Below, piece after piece: positions 37,869 to 45,578 of a DNA stretch of 47,399 bases. Within the stretch, counting starts at the first letter, position 1; the number at the start of each line of letters is the position of its first letter. The stretch lies in the NCBI RefSeq assembly GCF_009711935.1, contig NZ_VIKX01000199.1, positions 1-47,399 of the forward strand. Reading direction: 5' to 3'. A program made the translations under genes and the position numbers. The notes under the pieces are model-generated. The model was not told where the DNA came from. It worked only from the letters and a program-made list of their open reading frames with translations, and ran no database searches. The DNA comes from Dolichospermum sp. UHCC 0259. GTDB taxonomy: Bacteria; Cyanobacteriota; Cyanobacteriia; Cyanobacteriales; Nostocaceae.

Positions 37869-38634
37869 GTTGCAAATTTTCTTTTTTTAATGCTAATTTT
37901 CGTGGAGATTGACCCCATTTTTTCTGATGTTCTTGCCAAGCTTCTGGCATTTCATCCCATATTCTACCATCTAATAACTTACCACCAGCTTTAGAAGTTC
38001 TACCACCAATTTGCTTAAAGAAAAATGCAACTTCTGCTTTTTGGCATTGGTCACGAATGTCCTCAGCCCATTTAATATTCATTGGACGATGTTTTTGACC
38101 AGACTCTCCACCAACAATGACCCAATCAATATTCGTGAGGTCAAGATTTAATGAACCTAACAATGGTTCACAGGAAAGAAAACGCACATTTGCAGGAACT
38201 TGACGAAGTAAATCAATACGAGAAACATAACTTTGATTTTCCACTGATACACCTAACCAGATGTTTTTATGAAATTCTAGATGTGGTGCTAATTCAACTA
38301 ATCTTTCAGGTCTTTTTGTTAATATTTGATATATATGATGAGGCGTAGCATGAATCACTTTAAATACCTTTTGAATAAAATCTAAAGGTACTTCTTCATG
38401 AAAAAGATCGCTCATTGAATTAACAAATATTCTACTGGGAGTACGCCATTTTAAAGGTTCTGTCAATCTTTCTGGATGTAGAGTTAAATCAAATCCATTT
38501 TTGAAATTATTAGGAAAGCGTTTAGTAATAGCTTCTGCGTAGCAATGCACACAACCTGGACTAACTTTGTTACAACCAGTTGTAGGATTCCAAGTTTTAT
38601 CTGTCCACTCAATACCTGTGTTTATACTAGACAT
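37858..38634 (-). CDS. Phage Gp37/Gp68-type three-Cys-motif protein (DUF5131)
   Basis: A 258-residue protein. WTDKTWNPTTGCNKVSPGCVHCYAE holds Cys21, Cys28 and Cys31, the three-Cys motif (CX6CX2C), probably an iron-sulfur or metal site of a radical-SAM-like fold. Later motifs are RIFVNSMSDLFHEEVP, HIYQILTKRPERL, WLGVSVENQ, FLSCEPLLG and DWVIVGGESG, typical of Gp37/Gp68. It is encoded convergently with tcmP, with the 3' ends overlapping. The pair travels together in phages and accessory islands; the chemistry is unknown. Confidence 0.85.
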   Translation of the reverse strand: MSSINTGIEWTDKTWNPTTGCNKVSPGCVHCYAEAITKRFPNNFKNGFDLTLHPERLTEPLKWRTPSRIFVNSMSDLFHEEVPLDFIQKVFKVIHATPHHIYQILTKRPERLVELAPHLEFHKNIWLGVSVENQSYVSRIDLLRQVPANVRFLSCEPLLGSLNLDLTNIDWVIVGGESGQKHRPMNIKWAEDIRDQCQKAEVAFFFKQIGGRTSKAGGKLLDGRIWDEMPEAWQEHQKKWGQSPRKLALKKENLQLTA

Positions 38635-38807
38635 GATGATTTAACCTTAGTCAGTTATGAATTTTGTAAGTTATCTGGATTTGATGTTTTTAATTCGTAT
38701 GTACTATAATATAACAGATTTCATGAGTATCAAAAATAATTTTCTCCTAACTTACAATTTTTTGTTTTTGCAGATTTACAATATATAAAGTCACCCACAA
38801 TAGACTT

Positions 38808-39062
38808 ATGACACTAACCCTCAGCTTACCACCAGAATTAGAACAGTATTTAATACAGGAAGCACAACAGCAAGGACTTTCTGTGGAAACTTATACATTG
38901 GAACTTATCCAAAAATCTATTTTCCAATTAGAGAAAAATTCATCTCTTGAAGAAACACCCACAGAAATTGTCATTGAAGGTATTCGTCAGGGAATAAAAG
39001 AAGCATTAAGTGGACAAACTATACCCCTTTCACAAATGTGGGAAGGAATAGATGCAGAATAA
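38808..39062 (+). CDS. Antitoxin of a RelE/ParE-type module
   Basis: An 84-residue acidic protein. The start MTLTLSLPPELEQYLIQEAQQQG resembles a ribbon-helix-helix DNA-binding domain, and the C-terminal half is the likely toxin-binding tail. It overlaps the toxin gene by 11 bp, antitoxin first, which is the usual order. It would neutralise the toxin and repress its own promoter in the 170-bp gap upstream. Confidence 0.75.
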   Translation: MTLTLSLPPELEQYLIQEAQQQGLSVETYTLELIQKSIFQLEKNSSLEETPTEIVIEGIRQGIKEALSGQTIPLSQMWEGIDAE

Positions 39063-39426
39063 TGAACCACTACTAATTGAAATTGCTCTTACTCCTCGTT
39101 TTCAAAGAGATTTGCGAGAACTGGCTAAACGCTATCGTTCCATTCGTAGTGATATTCAACCTTTAATTAATCAACTACAAGCAGGTGAAATTCCTGGAGA
39201 TAGAATTGCGGGAATTAAATATCAAGTTTTCAAAGTTCGTATTAAAAATAGTAACATTCAAAAAGGAAAAAGTGGAGGATATAGAGTGATTTATTATCTA
39301 AAAAATGCTCAAGAAATTATACTCACTACAATTTATTCTAAATCTGATCTGACAGATGTGAGTAATGAAATAATTGAACAAGCAATAGCTCAATATGAAG
39401 AAGAAAATACAATTCCAGATGACTAA
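39052..39426 (+). CDS. RelE/ParE-superfamily toxin
   Basis: A 124-residue basic protein with the RelE-like pattern: LTPRFQRDLRELAKRYRSI, GIKYQVFKVRIKNSNIQKGKSGGYRVIYYL, then IILTTIYSKSDLTDVSNEII. GGYRVIYYL and the final Y-S-K-S-D segment are typical of the cyanobacterial ribosome-dependent RNase branch. It would cleave mRNA on the ribosome when the antitoxin is lost. It overlaps the antitoxin upstream and a DUF4926 gene downstream. Confidence 0.8.
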   Translation: MQNNEPLLIEIALTPRFQRDLRELAKRYRSIRSDIQPLINQLQAGEIPGDRIAGIKYQVFKVRIKNSNIQKGKSGGYRVIYYLKNAQEIILTTIYSKSDLTDVSNEIIEQAIAQYEEENTIPDD

Positions 39427-39667
39427 AAGTATGCCCCAATTACTAGACGTAGCAGCACTCACAGTTGATTTACCTGAATATAACTTGTTACGTGGTCAAG
39501 TTGGTACAATAGTTGAATTATTAGCTGATGGTGCTGCGTTTGAAGTAGAATTTAGCGATACTAATGGACAAACTTATGAATCTGTTGGGTTGCGTCCAGA
39601 GCAAATTATGGTGTTACATTTTGAGCCGACATCACCTAATTTTGTGCCGGAAATGGTTACAGCATAA
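39419..39667 (+). CDS. DUF4926 family protein
   Basis: About 82 residues from the ATG at 39419 (MTKSMPQLLDVAALTVDLPEYNL), overlapping the toxin gene by 8 bp; a second ATG at 39431 is possible. The core LLRGQVGTIVELLADGAAFEVEFSDTNGQTYE is the SH3-like DUF4926 fold. Such proteins are often encoded next to toxin-antitoxin genes in cyanobacteria. Its role in the module is unknown. Confidence 0.8.
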   Translation: MTKSMPQLLDVAALTVDLPEYNLLRGQVGTIVELLADGAAFEVEFSDTNGQTYESVGLRPEQIMVLHFEPTSPNFVPEMVTA

Positions 39668-39673
39668 GCAAAT

Positions 39674-39760
39674 GTAGGTTGGGTTGAGGAACGAAACCCA
39701 ACACAACTTATTGGTATTTTAGATTTAATGTTGGGTTTCACTTCGTTCTACCCAACCTAC
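39674..39760. repeat. REP doublet (BIME-like), copy 1
   Basis: Two inverted arms, GTAGGTTGGGTTGAGGAAC... and ...GTTCTACCCAACCTAC, enclose a spacer of about 30 bases. Nearly the same 87-bp doublet, in the same orientation, occurs at 42411-42498. It lies just downstream of the reverse transcriptase gene. Confidence 0.88.
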
Positions 39761-39788
39761 GGCAATCAAATATTATTCAGTAATAGAT

Positions 39789-41486
39789 TTAGAACTGACC
39801 ATCATAGCTGAAAGGTTTACCATAATAATTTGTGTCTTTCTTCTTTTGCGTAGAATCAGACTGAATATCTAAGTTGTCAATATTTTTAGTAACACGACGC
39901 AGTTGTTTTTTTCTCCCTCTATCTAACTGTCTAAGTTGAGACTTAACAATACAAGGATAACCTTTAAGAACTTGAAAGCCATTACTCCAACAAAATCCAG
40001 AGTTTTCCTTATTTGAAGAATTGATACTAACACGCCCTACAGACATATAGATTAATCTTTTGTGAAGTCTGTAGCGTATTTGATGTTTAGATTTTCTGAC
40101 ATGAGTATTAGTAGCAGTATTTGAATTATGTTTGGAGTTGACAACCTTTAAAATTTGATTAGCTTCTTCAACTTGTTTTTTCAGTTCTTTTTCAATAGAA
40201 GATGGACGAATTCTAATCAAATTATCATAACGTATTTGATAACCGACAAAAGCAATCCAAGGAACTGCTGCATTTTCTTGTTTATTTGCCCAACAATAAG
40301 GAAGTTTTGATTTAAAATTTCCTTTCCAGTATTCTCTACCATAAGTAGTTACTTCCTGCGGTTCATGAATTGGCAGTTTTAACAAATTCAGAGCTTCCCG
40401 ATATCTGTTAAAAGAATTTTCACAGCTTTTTTTATCAGAATGAACAACTATCATATCATCACAATAACGAGCATAGAAGAAATTTTGTTTCTCTAGTTCA
40501 TGATTGAGAATTTCCCTATCTGCATTATCTAACATTAAATTTGCAATAATACATGAAATAGCCCCTCCTTGTGGAATGCCTATAAATTCATTAAGAGGAT
40601 TATCCCAAAACTGCTTTAAATCTTGGTCAATTTTCTTTAAATGTCCTTTTTTATCGTTTGATTGAAACCATTTGTTAGCAGCAGGAATAGCTACCTTCGT
40701 AAAAGAATAAGATTGCAAATACAACTGAAAAATCTCAACTGCCCTATTATCAACTACTTGACCATCACTTTTTAAACGTTCTTGAGCTTTATTAAAAGCT
40801 AGACGTGCCTGATCATGATGCACACAATCAAAAAAACCTTTAATGTCACATTCAGCAACCCAAAGAAATTGATTATCATAATTAATTTTGTACTCAATTA
40901 AATCTTTGATAGCTTGATGGTGGTTGAGCTTATTCTTACGAAAAGCATAGGAACATCCTAGAAAATATTTATCAAAAATATCAATCAAATATTTAGCACA
41001 TTGTCCAATAATAATTCTATGTTTTAAATCGTAGTTAGCAATTGGTCTATATTCGTGATTATTACTTTTGGGATCTTTTCTATAGAAATTTATATGAGGG
41101 GTTTCAATTTTAAAGTTTTTATCTTGTAATGCGTCATAGCGTATATCCTCAATAAATTGGTTGAGCTGCATTAACCAAGGTTCTTGTTGAAACTTAGCAG
41201 AATTTCGCTTTTGAATTATAGTTTTCTCTATTGCCCACGCATTCAATTGAACACTGCTTTTATACTTCTTTCTTTCATCATATTTTGGACGTATCCACTG
41301 TTTACGAGGAGGCATCAACCTGCATATCTTAGCTTCTTGAGGCTTCGCTGCTTCTTCTGGCTTTTGTACAGAGGTGGATATGTTATATAAAAATTGTTGA
41401 TCATGTCGCTTATTGGCTATTTCAGCACGATAATTACAGAGTAATCTAATAATATGCCTGTCAGTAAAATAGTTTGAAAGTGACAT
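39789..41486 (-). CDS. Orphan reverse transcriptase (YCDD motif)
   Basis: A 565-residue protein. Conserved RT blocks are visible: HINFYRKDPKSNNHEYRPIANYDLKHRII (RT1-2 region), WVAECDIKGFFDCVHHD with Asp214 (RT3), EFIGIPQGGAISCIIANLMLD (RT4), and FFYARYCDDMIVVHS with the catalytic YCDD at 341-344 (RT5). Many group II intron RTs have YADD. The N-terminal 110 residues and C-terminal 150 basic residues have no HNH or maturase domain that I recognise. It is not within a visible group II intron. A role as a defence-associated or group-II-like domesticated RT is inferred. The gene starts at an ATG with no clear ribosome-binding site. Confidence 0.8.
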   Translation of the reverse strand: MSLSNYFTDRHIIRLLCNYRAEIANKRHDQQFLYNISTSVQKPEEAAKPQEAKICRLMPPRKQWIRPKYDERKKYKSSVQLNAWAIEKTIIQKRNSAKFQQEPWLMQLNQFIEDIRYDALQDKNFKIETPHINFYRKDPKSNNHEYRPIANYDLKHRIIIGQCAKYLIDIFDKYFLGCSYAFRKNKLNHHQAIKDLIEYKINYDNQFLWVAECDIKGFFDCVHHDQARLAFNKAQERLKSDGQVVDNRAVEIFQLYLQSYSFTKVAIPAANKWFQSNDKKGHLKKIDQDLKQFWDNPLNEFIGIPQGGAISCIIANLMLDNADREILNHELEKQNFFYARYCDDMIVVHSDKKSCENSFNRYREALNLLKLPIHEPQEVTTYGREYWKGNFKSKLPYCWANKQENAAVPWIAFVGYQIRYDNLIRIRPSSIEKELKKQVEEANQILKVVNSKHNSNTATNTHVRKSKHQIRYRLHKRLIYMSVGRVSINSSNKENSGFCWSNGFQVLKGYPCIVKSQLRQLDRGRKKQLRRVTKNIDNLDIQSDSTQKKKDTNYYGKPFSYDGQF

Positions 41487-41815
41487 TGAGTAACCACAGA
41501 AATATATTTTTTCGTAATAAATAGGTAGTAGATTAGGTAGGGTAGGGTATTTGAACCCATAAAAACCTGTTTGAGTATTCTTAGCATAACCACTTACCTT
41601 ATCTGACTGTAGTCTCTATCTCGATGTGGTTGAGATAGTAGTCCAATTTTACCAGTCACTACTGAATTCTACATTTATTACTAGATGTTATATTCAGACC
41701 TACCAAATCTACTGTCACTTAAAATAACACATTATTCCGAATATGCCAAGAGTTAATTTAATTTAATTTAATATTATTGTAATAATTTATTACAACAGAT
41801 TATATTTCGGGTTGT
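41487..41815. other. Upstream region of the reverse transcriptase
   Basis: About 330 bp between the RT gene and the RAYT gene on the same strand. It contains inverted pairs, including CTATCTC/GAGATAG (41616-41638) and AACCAC/GTGGTT (41588-41631), which overlap and could alternate. A structured RNA partner of the RT is conceivable; no known msr/msd pattern is recognised. Confidence 0.4.
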
Positions 41816-42358
41816 TTACTCGTTGCCAATATCATCATCAAAAATAATTTCCTCACCCGCACCCCACATTATGTCATACATACCTTGACGTACAGCGCGA
41901 TGAAAACTTGAATATTCCCAATCCTTTGGTGCTGTTACCAAACCATGTTTCACTGGATTATAATGAATATATTCAACGTGGTTTTGAAAATCAATTTCAT
42001 CTTTAATTAAATGTTCCCAAAAACGATATTGCCATATAGCCCTTTGTTTTTTCTTTTTTCTAGATGCAGATATATTTTCTGGTGATATAGTTTCACATTG
42101 ACGACTAAAATAACTTTTAATTAAACGCCAACGGGTTGAAAAATCCTGATCATTTTCTGGTAAAGTCCAAATACAGTGGAGATGATCAGGTAAAATAAAA
42201 ATAGCATCTATAATAAATGGATGTTTCTGCATTACATCACCAAAAGTATCTCTTAATAAAGAAACATTTTTTGGTAAACATAATATTTTTTGTCTTTTAT
42301 CTGTCACAACTGTAAAAAAGTATGTTCCTCCTGCCACATTGGCGCGGCGATATTCCAT
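41816..42358 (-). CDS. REP-associated tyrosine transposase (RAYT, Y1/TnpA_REP)
   Basis: A 180-residue protein of the IS200-like Y1 superfamily. It starts MEYRRANVAGGTYFFTVVTDKR, has the HUH metal motif in ILPDHLHCIWTLP near 56, SFSxR-type RLIKSYFSRQ, then WQYRFWEHLIKDEIDFQNHVEYIHYNPVKHGLV, the hallmark of RAYTs. Such enzymes cut and join single-stranded REP elements. REP doublets lie on both sides (39674-39760 and 42411-42498), which fits a RAYT acting on its own repeats. The catalytic tyrosine is probably the one in KSYFSRQ. Confidence 0.9.
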   Translation of the reverse strand: MEYRRANVAGGTYFFTVVTDKRQKILCLPKNVSLLRDTFGDVMQKHPFIIDAIFILPDHLHCIWTLPENDQDFSTRWRLIKSYFSRQCETISPENISASRKKKKQRAIWQYRFWEHLIKDEIDFQNHVEYIHYNPVKHGLVTAPKDWEYSSFHRAVRQGMYDIMWGAGEEIIFDDDIGNE

Positions 42359-42410
42359 ACTATAAATATCCTGTGATTAAAGTTGTCTTTTATGATCTTG
42401 ATTTTACCCC

Positions 42411-42498
42411 GTAGGTTGGGTTGACGCAAGGAAACCCAACATTAATTATAATATATACATGGGTGGTGTTGGGTTTCACTTCGTTCTACCCAACCTAC
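42411..42498. repeat. REP doublet (BIME-like), copy 2
   Basis: The same arrangement as the copy at 39674-39760, with arms GTAGGTTGGGTTGACG... and ...GTTCTACCCAACCTAC. It lies just upstream of the RAYT gene and downstream of the PIN toxin gene. Confidence 0.9.
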
Positions 42499-42517
42499 AA
42501 ATATTGGTTTTACATTT

Positions 42518-42934
42518 TTATGATAAGGGTGGTGTTACCCAATTTTCATATTCTAAATTAGGGATATTTTGAAAGTGTTTAATATTGGCAGTGATTAAAA
42601 CGCATTTATTATTAATTGCTGATGCTCCAATCAGTAAGTCAAGGGGAGTAATTAATAAACCTCTTTGACGTAAATTCTGATAAATAATACTTGCAACATT
42701 AGCTGTGTCTATATCAAGGGGTAAAATCTCGCTGCTATTGGCAAGAATTTCAAATTGCTGTAAAAGATTCCTAGCATCTTTGTATAGCAATCCACTTTTG
42801 ATTTCGTAGTATGTAAGAACAGAAAAAGTTAAATAACTGTGAAATTGTTGATATTCACGGAATTTTTTGACAACTTGTGTTTCACCTCGCAGAAAATATG
42901 AGAGGATATTAGTATCTAGTAAAGCTTTTTTCAC
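42518..42934 (-). CDS. PIN-domain toxin (VapC-like)
   Basis: A 138-residue PIN RNase. DTNILSYFLRGE holds Asp7, YYEIKSGL the second acidic residue, and ITPLDLLIGASAI the third; the last motif is LITANIKHFQNI. It starts with GTG at 42934, which overlaps the antitoxin stop in GTGA. VapC toxins cleave tRNA or rRNA when free. The region has no HIP1 site. Confidence 0.85.
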   Translation of the reverse strand: MKKALLDTNILSYFLRGETQVVKKFREYQQFHSYLTFSVLTYYEIKSGLLYKDARNLLQQFEILANSSEILPLDIDTANVASIIYQNLRQRGLLITPLDLLIGASAINNKCVLITANIKHFQNIPNLEYENWVTPPLS

Positions 42935-43176
42935 AGTTCCATTTGCCTTTGCAAGTCTAGTAATCTTTGTTCTTCAATCTCATGTTCGAGGTTTTGTAAA
43001 AGTATAGTTTCTTCAGCAGTGGCAATACCAGCAAATTGCATAAAATCTATAGTTTTTGGATGCAGTAGTTGTTGACGCTGTGCTAATTGCTGGAAAATCA
43101 GTTGAGCAATTTCATTCTGTTCATTTTCAGGTAGCCTTGAGACGACAGCATAAGCTTGTTGTAAGAGATTAGTCAT
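42931..43176 (-). CDS. Antitoxin of the PIN module
   Basis: An 81-residue protein, helical and acidic at the C-terminus (EHEIEEQRLLDLQRQMEL). The N-terminus LLQQAYAVVSRLPENEQNEIAQLIFQQL resembles the small cyanobacterial antitoxins that precede PIN toxins. It overlaps the toxin start by 4 bp, so the pair is translationally coupled. No clear DNA-binding motif is visible. Confidence 0.75.
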   Translation of the reverse strand: MTNLLQQAYAVVSRLPENEQNEIAQLIFQQLAQRQQLLHPKTIDFMQFAGIATAEETILLQNLEHEIEEQRLLDLQRQMEL

Positions 43177-43297
43177 AGTGTTTTGTCGCCATTATCAAAA
43201 ATTTTGGTAAGTTGATAAAACTAGATTCATTTTATCACAAACATTTTATCTTTCATAAGAAAACTTTATTTTTGATTACCTGTAAATATATTTTAAA

Positions 43298-43352
43298 TAA
43301 AGTTGTGTTGTATGATCTTGATTTTACCCCGTAGGTTGACACAAGAAAACCC
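43298..43352. repeat. REP half-copy upstream of the PIN module
   Basis: The segment AGTTGTGTTGTATGATCTTG with ATTTTACCCCGTAGGTTG and ACACAAGAAAACCC closely matches 42379-42437, including bases outside the REP arm. The PIN toxin-antitoxin genes therefore lie between two direct copies of about 55 bp. Confidence 0.75.
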
Positions 43353-43472
43353 GACCCAGTAAAATCATGGAAATATCCGGTTATATTTGATCTTCATCTC
43401 CAAAAAATTAACGATGAACAAAGCGATCGCAACAGGTGTAAGATCAGCATCAGAAAGTTATACAAAAGTTCT

Positions 43473-44240
43473 ATGAAAAATACTTTGATAGCCCGTATTC
43501 CCAAAATGAGCGCAAATTGTTGGTATTGCTTAATCTTGTTAACCACAACACCCACCTTAATTACTGCCACTGCTTTCATTTCCACAGCAACACCACTCAA
43601 ACTTGCCCAAGTTAACACAGACATTAAAATTGATCGTCCCCCCTTAAACATGAATAGTCAGGGTGAACGAGTTACCGAACTCCAAGCAGCTTTAAAGCTT
43701 TTAGGATTTTATTCGGGTGCTGTAGATGGTCAATATCAACAGAGTACAGTCGTTGCTGTTGCCCAATTTCAACAGGCTGCCGGTTTAAACTCCACTGGTA
43801 ATGTAGATAAGATCACATGGCAAAAACTATTTCCCAGCCCATCAAATCTTACCGCTACCACAGCTAAACCTGCCAGTAGTTTTACAACTGTTCCCACCCA
43901 ACCTGCAAGAGTTACAAAACCACCAATTACCAAACGCCCAACCACCAAAAATCCACAAAACACCAGCATTCAACCCACTCCTCCCAATCAACAAATGCCC
44001 GGTATCCAATATACTGACGAAGGGTGGCCAATTTTGCGTTTACGCACGAGTGGTGCAGAAGTAATTAAATTGCAAAAACAACTACAAAACTTGGGGTTTT
44101 TAAATGGTAAAATAGATGGATATTTCGGACTATCCACAGAAGCCGCAGTCAAAGCTGCACAAGTCCGTTATGGCTTAAAACCTGATGGTGTAGTCGGTGC
44201 TAGTACATGGAAAGTTTTCTTAAAACGCACTTCCCAATAA
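43473..44240 (+). CDS. Peptidoglycan-binding protein with two PG_binding_1 domains
   Basis: A 255-residue exported protein. Residues about 15-45 are a hydrophobic signal segment. Domain 1 (about 60-125) has GERVTELQAALKLLGFYSGAVDGQYQQSTVVAVAQFQ, and domain 2 (about 190-250) has GAEVIKLQKQLQNLGFLNGKIDGYFGLSTEAAVKAAQ. A Pro/Thr-rich linker (about 130-180) joins them. These domains bind cell-wall peptides. No catalytic domain is present, so a structural or targeting role is likely. Confidence 0.85.
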   Translation: MKNTLIARIPKMSANCWYCLILLTTTPTLITATAFISTATPLKLAQVNTDIKIDRPPLNMNSQGERVTELQAALKLLGFYSGAVDGQYQQSTVVAVAQFQQAAGLNSTGNVDKITWQKLFPSPSNLTATTAKPASSFTTVPTQPARVTKPPITKRPTTKNPQNTSIQPTPPNQQMPGIQYTDEGWPILRLRTSGAEVIKLQKQLQNLGFLNGKIDGYFGLSTEAAVKAAQVRYGLKPDGVVGASTWKVFLKRTSQ

Positions 44241-44249
44241 CATTAAACT

Positions 44250-44603
44250 ATGAAGCACTTTATTTTAACTTGGCTTGGTACTGCTGTAGCATTGTTAATT
44301 ACCTCTAAAATTGTCCCCGGCATCATTCTCACAACTTTTAGTGCTGCTTTAATTGCGGCTGTTGTCATTGGGTTAGTAAATGCCATTGTCCGGCCAATTT
44401 TGCAGATTTTAGCATTTCCCATCACTTTAATAACTTTAGGTTTATTTACCCTGGTAATTAATGGTTTAACTCTATGGTTTGCAAGTGCGATAACTCCCGG
44501 TTATGGTTTTGAAATTCGGGGTTTTATTCCGGCTTTTTTAGGTTCAATTGTTTTATCAATTGTCTCTGGTATTATTAACCAGTTTGTCAGTGTGGTTGAT
44601 TAA
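44250..44603 (+). CDS. Phage-holin-like small membrane protein (YvlD family)
   Basis: A 117-residue protein with four hydrophobic helices. The conserved segments are MKHFILTWLGTAVALLITSKIVPGI, VIGLVNAIVRPILQILAFPITLITLGLFTLVINGLTLWFAS and GFIPAFLGSIVLSIVSGIIN. This is the four-helix phage-holin-family/YvlD pattern. It follows the peptidoglycan-binding gene by 9 bp and is probably co-transcribed, suggesting a shared envelope role. Its biochemical function is not established. Confidence 0.85.
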   Translation: MKHFILTWLGTAVALLITSKIVPGIILTTFSAALIAAVVIGLVNAIVRPILQILAFPITLITLGLFTLVINGLTLWFASAITPGYGFEIRGFIPAFLGSIVLSIVSGIINQFVSVVD

Positions 44604-44620
44604 AATATCAGGTTTTAATC
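44598..44620. terminator. Hairpin between convergent genes
   Basis: GATTAAAA / TTTTAATC with a 7-base loop covers the last codons and stops of the two convergent genes. It is short and AT-rich, so only a weak terminator candidate. Confidence 0.4.
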
Positions 44621-45040
44621 ACTTTTAGCAACAGCTACGGTTACTGTTCCTACTTCCCCTGGTAATCGGAAAATTTGTTTAGGAACTAATAATATTATTT
44701 CCGCATATGTGATTTCCGAAGCTGCAAGCATAGCTGAAGCCTCGGCTACGCTAGATGTTCCCACTAACTTAGTAATAGTATTATTAGGATGGGGAACAAG
44801 TACACTATTTAAAAGTTCAGCACTAAAGACTTTTAACGGTAACTTTTCTAAGTTACAAAATTCTAATAAACCAATTTCCGAGGCTTTTTTATCAATAGTT
44901 GCAATTCCAGCTATTTCACTATATATAAGTTGGTTTTCTTGAAAAACTTGTTTAATTGCAGTATTAATTAAGTTCTGAGAAACTCCCTTTTGACAACCAA
45001 TTCCTACCCATAATTTTCTTTTTTCTACCACATTATCCAC
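44615..45040 (-). CDS. CbiG C-terminal-domain protein
   Basis: A 141-residue protein with the CbiG C-terminal pattern: LWVGIGCQKGVS near residue 10, IAGIATIDKKASEIGLLEFC, and LVGTSSVAEASAMLAA. Full-length CbiG acts in anaerobic cobalamin ring contraction as cobalt-precorrin-5A hydrolase; here only the C-terminal domain is present, and in many cyanobacteria the other part lies elsewhere or is fused to CobJ. The start is GTG at 45040. It is convergent with the holin-like gene. Confidence 0.75.
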   Translation of the reverse strand: MDNVVEKRKLWVGIGCQKGVSQNLINTAIKQVFQENQLIYSEIAGIATIDKKASEIGLLEFCNLEKLPLKVFSAELLNSVLVPHPNNTITKLVGTSSVAEASAMLAASEITYAEIILLVPKQIFRLPGEVGTVTVAVAKSD

Positions 45041-45151
45041 TTTGTTTTTAATATTGATTGATTCTCTTTTGTTATCTATTTTGGATTGTTAAATTTACTA
45101 TTTCGCGCAAAGAGGCAAAGAAGCAAAGGAAGAAATAGATTAATTTGAAAA

Positions 45152-45400
45152 TCAATCTTCTCTACTTTGTAGTCCACCTCTACGACGGGCAAGTTCATTT
45201 TCTATTTCATTTTCATTTAATAAAGGCTTACCAGCAGCAACAATTCTAGACCGAATTTGTCACAAACGTTCCCCTAAAGGAGGTTTATTTGCAGAGTTTT
45301 TGAAATGGAGAAATTCCAGAAACTCTAAAACTTCCTCTTGTTTGTCTTGTAGTAGGGAACGCCACTTTGTTAATAACTCTTGTTCTGGACTAATTAGTAT
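45152..45400 (-). pseudogene. Dead antitoxin-like gene (start lost, in-frame stop)
   Basis: The minus-strand frame reads SPEQELLTKWRSLLQDKQEEVLEF..., then PPLGERL, an in-frame TGA at 45260-45262, then QIRSRIVAAGKPLLNENEIE and ARRRGG, ending with TGA at 45152. Cyanobacterial antitoxin-like proteins have this order unbroken. The codon at the expected start is ATA (45400), preceded by TAA. No toxin gene is nearby. Confidence 0.7.
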
Positions 45401-45578
45401 TTACCCGTTAATATGACTAATTATATTTCTATTTTATAAGCGGTTGCAGTAGATTCAAAGAAAGACTAGAAAAAGCTCAAATATTAAAGGTAGAATAAGC
45501 AACTGTGCAGAAAATTACACAAAACTTAGTCATTATCTTTTTAACAGCCCAGAACCATGATTATTTCGTTGAATTTCC
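45401..45578. other. Short AT-rich intergenic region
   Basis: No gene, RNA or repeat is seen. It should hold the promoter of the DUF4365 gene. Confidence 0.3.

Noticed and set aside
39789-41486. Group II intron
   Set aside because: No domain V hairpin or intron boundaries are visible around the RT, and the protein lacks a maturase or HNH end.
41487-41815. tRNA-like T-arm sequence GGGTTCAAATACCC on the minus strand upstream of the RT
   Set aside because: The position 53-61 pair does not form and no acceptor or anticodon stems match, so I do not call a tRNA.
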